This document shows positions 61,665 through 64,000 of a stretch of 64,000 nucleotides of DNA, one piece after another; position 1 is the first letter of the stretch; each line of letters opens with the position of its first letter. Under the pieces are notes generated by a model. It saw only the letters and a program-made list of their open reading frames with translations. It made no database searches and was not told the DNA's origin. A program made the translations under genes and the position numbers. This DNA is from Roseburia hominis (lineage in GTDB: Bacteria > Bacillota > Clostridia > Lachnospirales > Lachnospiraceae). Where the stretch lies: NCBI GenBank assembly GCA_040702975.1, contig CP159990.1:682001-746000 (forward strand), given 5' to 3'.

Positions 61665-63338
61665 TGAGCGGTCTTGTGATTGGGTAATCAATGGCTCAAG
61701 GTTGTTTTTTTGCCTGAGAATGGAATCTACATTGGAGCAGACCGTCCGCAATTCTTTCTGGTATTCTTTAAAATATTGATAGGTTTCATACTGCGCTGAC
61801 CGCTGGATGGTCAGCTTTTCTTTTTCAGACTTTAACGATTTCATAGACGGGATTTTCCCGTCGGCATTCTTCTCTTTGAAAAATTTGACTGCAGATTCAT
61901 AAAGTTCAAGTTCTGCCTGATGTTCCTGACGGAATTTTTTCTTATTTCTGGCTTTCAGCATTTGAGCAAAAACCGGTTTATTCGCAAGATACTGGCCGGC
62001 ATAATGAATCTGCTCATTGATCTCTTTTATTTTTTCCTCAGTGGATTTTACCGCTTTTCTGGATTCCTTCCATTTTTCAGATATTTCCTCAAAGGACATC
62101 TGCAGGCTTTCCCTGGTTTCATAATGATGCTCCTGTACATAAGCAATGGTTTTTGCCATTTGCTGCAGATTGGAGACTTTTACTTTCTGTGCATAGGCAC
62201 GGCTCTGGCTGGCTTTTACATTATTTTGAAGGTCAACGACCAGACGTAAGTCCGACCTGATAAACAGAATGGCAGCCGGATCGGAGGAATAGTCATAATC
62301 TGGGTTGTACTCAAAAAAGCTATGCTTGTTTTCTGCAGAATTGCCGGAAAGCTCCGGGGAAGGTTCTGTTTCCGGACGGTGATGTGTTTCTACCAGATTA
62401 TGCTTATTTTGTTCAAACAGCGCCAGAAGATAATCCCTGCTGTATTGGGTTCCAAGCGCTCGGTCAGTAATGTTTTTATTACGTTCCGGGTGGAGATAGC
62501 TGAAACGGCCCCTGCGGTCCGTAAGGGTGATATGGTATTTTCCCTGCAATCCATTTTTAAATTCTTCCAGATTTTTTGAATGGGAAGCGATGTCATTTAT
62601 GGCATCCCGCAAAAATTGTTTCTGTGTCTGAAAGATTGTCCGGCGTGGTTTCATACCATCCGCCACAATCTGCTCGTTGCGTTTATTTAATTTCTCCTGC
62701 CCTCTGCGGGTTGCCCAGTATTCTTTCTGGGTGATCTTATTTTTGGAAGGGGAGAGCAGGTCAACCTGATAGAGATTTTCCCTGTGACACATATCCATGA
62801 CTGATTGCTGCAGGTGCCGGAGGTAACCGTCTGTCAGGTGGTGCTTATAACCGGCACGGCTGTCACAGGGACGCTCCATAAAGGGCTGCTGTTCCACGTC
62901 CAGTTTCCGGAGGGAGTTTATAATGATGTGAACATGGATGTTTCCACTGCCATTGTGACCGTCCATATGGGTGCAGACGAGCGCCTGATGGCCGGGAAAA
63001 TTCTTTTTGGCATATTCCATTCCGAGAGCCTGCGCCTGTTCCCCAGTCAGGCCATGGTCGTCTTTGTCTTTTGGATCGAAGCTCAGAATATAGTGATGGG
63101 ATTTGATATCATCATAGTTCTGGTTCTTGTGATGCTGGGCATTCAGCTTTTCACATTCTTTATCAAAGAGCATGGGTTCACAGTTGATGCCGTCCATGTA
63201 ATATTCCTCCCTTAATACCATCCTTCCGTTTTCATCAAGGACAGGCTTCATGGTAAATTCATCATGCTGGAACAGCATATAATCCATGATCTGGCTGTAA
63301 TCAGCGTTTTTGCTTGCGATATGTTTCAACACTGCCAT
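61662..63338 (-). CDS. MOBP-type relaxase
   Basis: 558 residues. The relaxase domain covers about 1-200: AVLKHIASKNADYSQIMDYM at the start, and the metal-binding GNIHVHIIINS near residue 133. The C-terminal half is a long charged helical region (KWKESRKAVKSTEEKIKEIN). It nicks oriT and pilots DNA transfer of the right-hand element. The ATG inside the end of mobC (AGGTG upstream) matches the family N-terminus. Confidence 0.9.
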   Translation of the reverse strand: MAVLKHIASKNADYSQIMDYMLFQHDEFTMKPVLDENGRMVLREEYYMDGINCEPMLFDKECEKLNAQHHKNQNYDDIKSHHYILSFDPKDKDDHGLTGEQAQALGMEYAKKNFPGHQALVCTHMDGHNGSGNIHVHIIINSLRKLDVEQQPFMERPCDSRAGYKHHLTDGYLRHLQQSVMDMCHRENLYQVDLLSPSKNKITQKEYWATRRGQEKLNKRNEQIVADGMKPRRTIFQTQKQFLRDAINDIASHSKNLEEFKNGLQGKYHITLTDRRGRFSYLHPERNKNITDRALGTQYSRDYLLALFEQNKHNLVETHHRPETEPSPELSGNSAENKHSFFEYNPDYDYSSDPAAILFIRSDLRLVVDLQNNVKASQSRAYAQKVKVSNLQQMAKTIAYVQEHHYETRESLQMSFEEISEKWKESRKAVKSTEEKIKEINEQIHYAGQYLANKPVFAQMLKARNKKKFRQEHQAELELYESAVKFFKEKNADGKIPSMKSLKSEKEKLTIQRSAQYETYQYFKEYQKELRTVCSNVDSILRQKNNLEPLITQSQDRS

Positions 63339-63702
63339 GATAAACACCTGCCATTTCTGCAACCTCTTTCCGCATGTCAAATATCTGTGAGATACATTCG
63401 TGTATTTCGTCCTGCATTGCTTTGGAACGGATACCGCCCATGTGGAAATACCGTGCGATCTGGTTCAGATTGCTCCCGATTTTTCCAAACTCTGCGGCCA
63501 GCTTCTGAAGCTCCGGCACATCGGCAACCACTTCATAGGTGATGTTTACCTTTCCGTCCAGCAACAGTTTCCGGATATAGGCGGAAGCACTAAGGCCGGC
63601 TTCCTTTGCCATTCTGGTCACAAGGTCATACTCCACATCTGTCAGGCGGAAAGCGATCAGATGGGAGCGGGCCAGTTCTTTTTCCTTCTTTGGTCTTGCC
63701 AT
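63301..63702 (-). CDS. mobC: MobC-like relaxosome protein
   Basis: 133 residues from an ATG with AAAGGAG upstream. RHH-type LIAFRLTDVEYDLVTRMAKE and the MobC signature FGKIGSNLNQIARYFHMGG. It overlaps the relaxase by 38 bases. The frame stays open upstream to 63888 and a longer N-terminus (MKIVLFGFHENRV) cannot be excluded. Confidence 0.85.
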   Translation of the reverse strand: MARPKKEKELARSHLIAFRLTDVEYDLVTRMAKEAGLSASAYIRKLLLDGKVNITYEVVADVPELQKLAAEFGKIGSNLNQIARYFHMGGIRSKAMQDEIHECISQIFDMRKEVAEMAGVYHGSVETYRKQKR

Positions 63703-63785
63703 AAGCTCTCCTTTTTCCATATGCGCCAGCATATCCGGCATACGCTGTATGACGCTGCGAACACGATTTTCGTGGAAGCCAAACA

Positions 63786-63837
63786 GCACAATTTTCATTG
63801 TGCGTCTACCGAGGGAATGGGGAACCGGAATCCCCAT
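63786..63837. other. Candidate oriT inverted repeats upstream of mobC
   Basis: GCACAAT-TTTC-ATTGTGC and ATGGGGA-N7-TCCCCAT lie side by side about 90 bp upstream of the MobC start, with a further conserved-looking segment near 63893 (GAATCTTGCCCTAG). The nick site cannot be assigned. The rest to the right edge shows no gene. Confidence 0.45.
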
Positions 63838-64000
63838 CAAGATATGCCAGGTATGCGAAAATCCATGAAATGGGTTTTTGTATAACATAGGCGAATCTTG
63901 CCCTAGAAAAGAAAATCCCTCTCATATATCTCTATCGGGAAAAACACAAAAACAAGCCGCACACAAAAATGAATATGACAGCTTGATTTTCAGCCGCCGG

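Overview
The window looks like the chromosome of a spore-forming, gut-type Clostridium relative, most likely Lachnospiraceae. The pointers are a SpoIIID regulator, strong AAGGAGG ribosome binding sites, TTGACA/TATAAT-type promoters, moderate GC, and many protein families typical of Lachnospiraceae mobile elements (ArdC-like, YodL-like, DUF5688-like, CD3324-like, Cys-rich KTR-like). About the first 20 kb is chromosome-like; nearly everything after guaA is mobile DNA.

Region 1 (1-19.9 kb). An ECF sigma factor and its overlapping anti-sigma gene share a promoter motif with a secreted-protein gene whose signal peptide carries a one-base slip. Next are an AAA-like ATPase; a block of hypB, a FadR-type regulator, a 936-residue iron-sulfur flavoprotein and hypA, with no hydrogenase genes in view; a HipB/HipA-like pair behind two matching palindromic operators; a membrane protein; an AAA-ATPase/PD-(D/E)XK protein; spoIIID; a MATE transporter; a transglutaminase-family gene split by one in-frame amber codon; and guaA.

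Region 2 (19.9-44.2 kb). Six bases after the guaA stop lies a 24.2 kb insertion flanked by 5-bp direct repeats (GAAAT). It begins and ends with directly repeated copies of one 2,076-bp block. Each block is a ~0.4 kb mini-element with TGT...ACA ends, interrupted at the same base by an IS1182-like insertion sequence. Between the blocks lie a Tn7-like module (degenerate TnsA-like protein, TnsB, TnsC, TniQ), a ClpX-like ATPase, ArdC-like and RadC-like proteins, a MobC/relaxase pair beside a candidate oriT, a P4/D5-type primase-helicase beside an iteron-like array, an excisionase-like gene behind an apparent attenuator, two lipoproteins, a candidate type III-like toxin-antitoxin locus (promoter, two 81-nt repeats, terminator, 221-residue protein) and a serine resolvase. 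Tns functions plus a resolvase between direct copies of a transposon-like block look like an unresolved cointegrate or recombination product.

Region 3 (44.2-49.2 kb). This is the interrupted host element: integrase arm-type repeats, an XRE regulator, xis, a tyrosine integrase, a MobC-like protein, a RepA-like ATPase with a CGACGC repeat cluster, and a relaxase cut off mid-gene. The guaA 3' end is a known target of tyrosine-integrase elements such as Tn5801.

Region 4 (49.2-64 kb). A further mobile-element segment follows: small regulators and accessory genes, a radical SAM protein, a >1,300-residue ArdC/metallopeptidase/nucleotidyltransferase protein split by a G-tract frameshift, YodL-like genes, a small-protein/GNAT pair with its own promoter, and a MOBP-type relaxase with MobC and inverted repeats that could be oriT. 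Three relaxase genes lie in one window, which indicates nested elements. No tRNA, rRNA or CRISPR array was seen.
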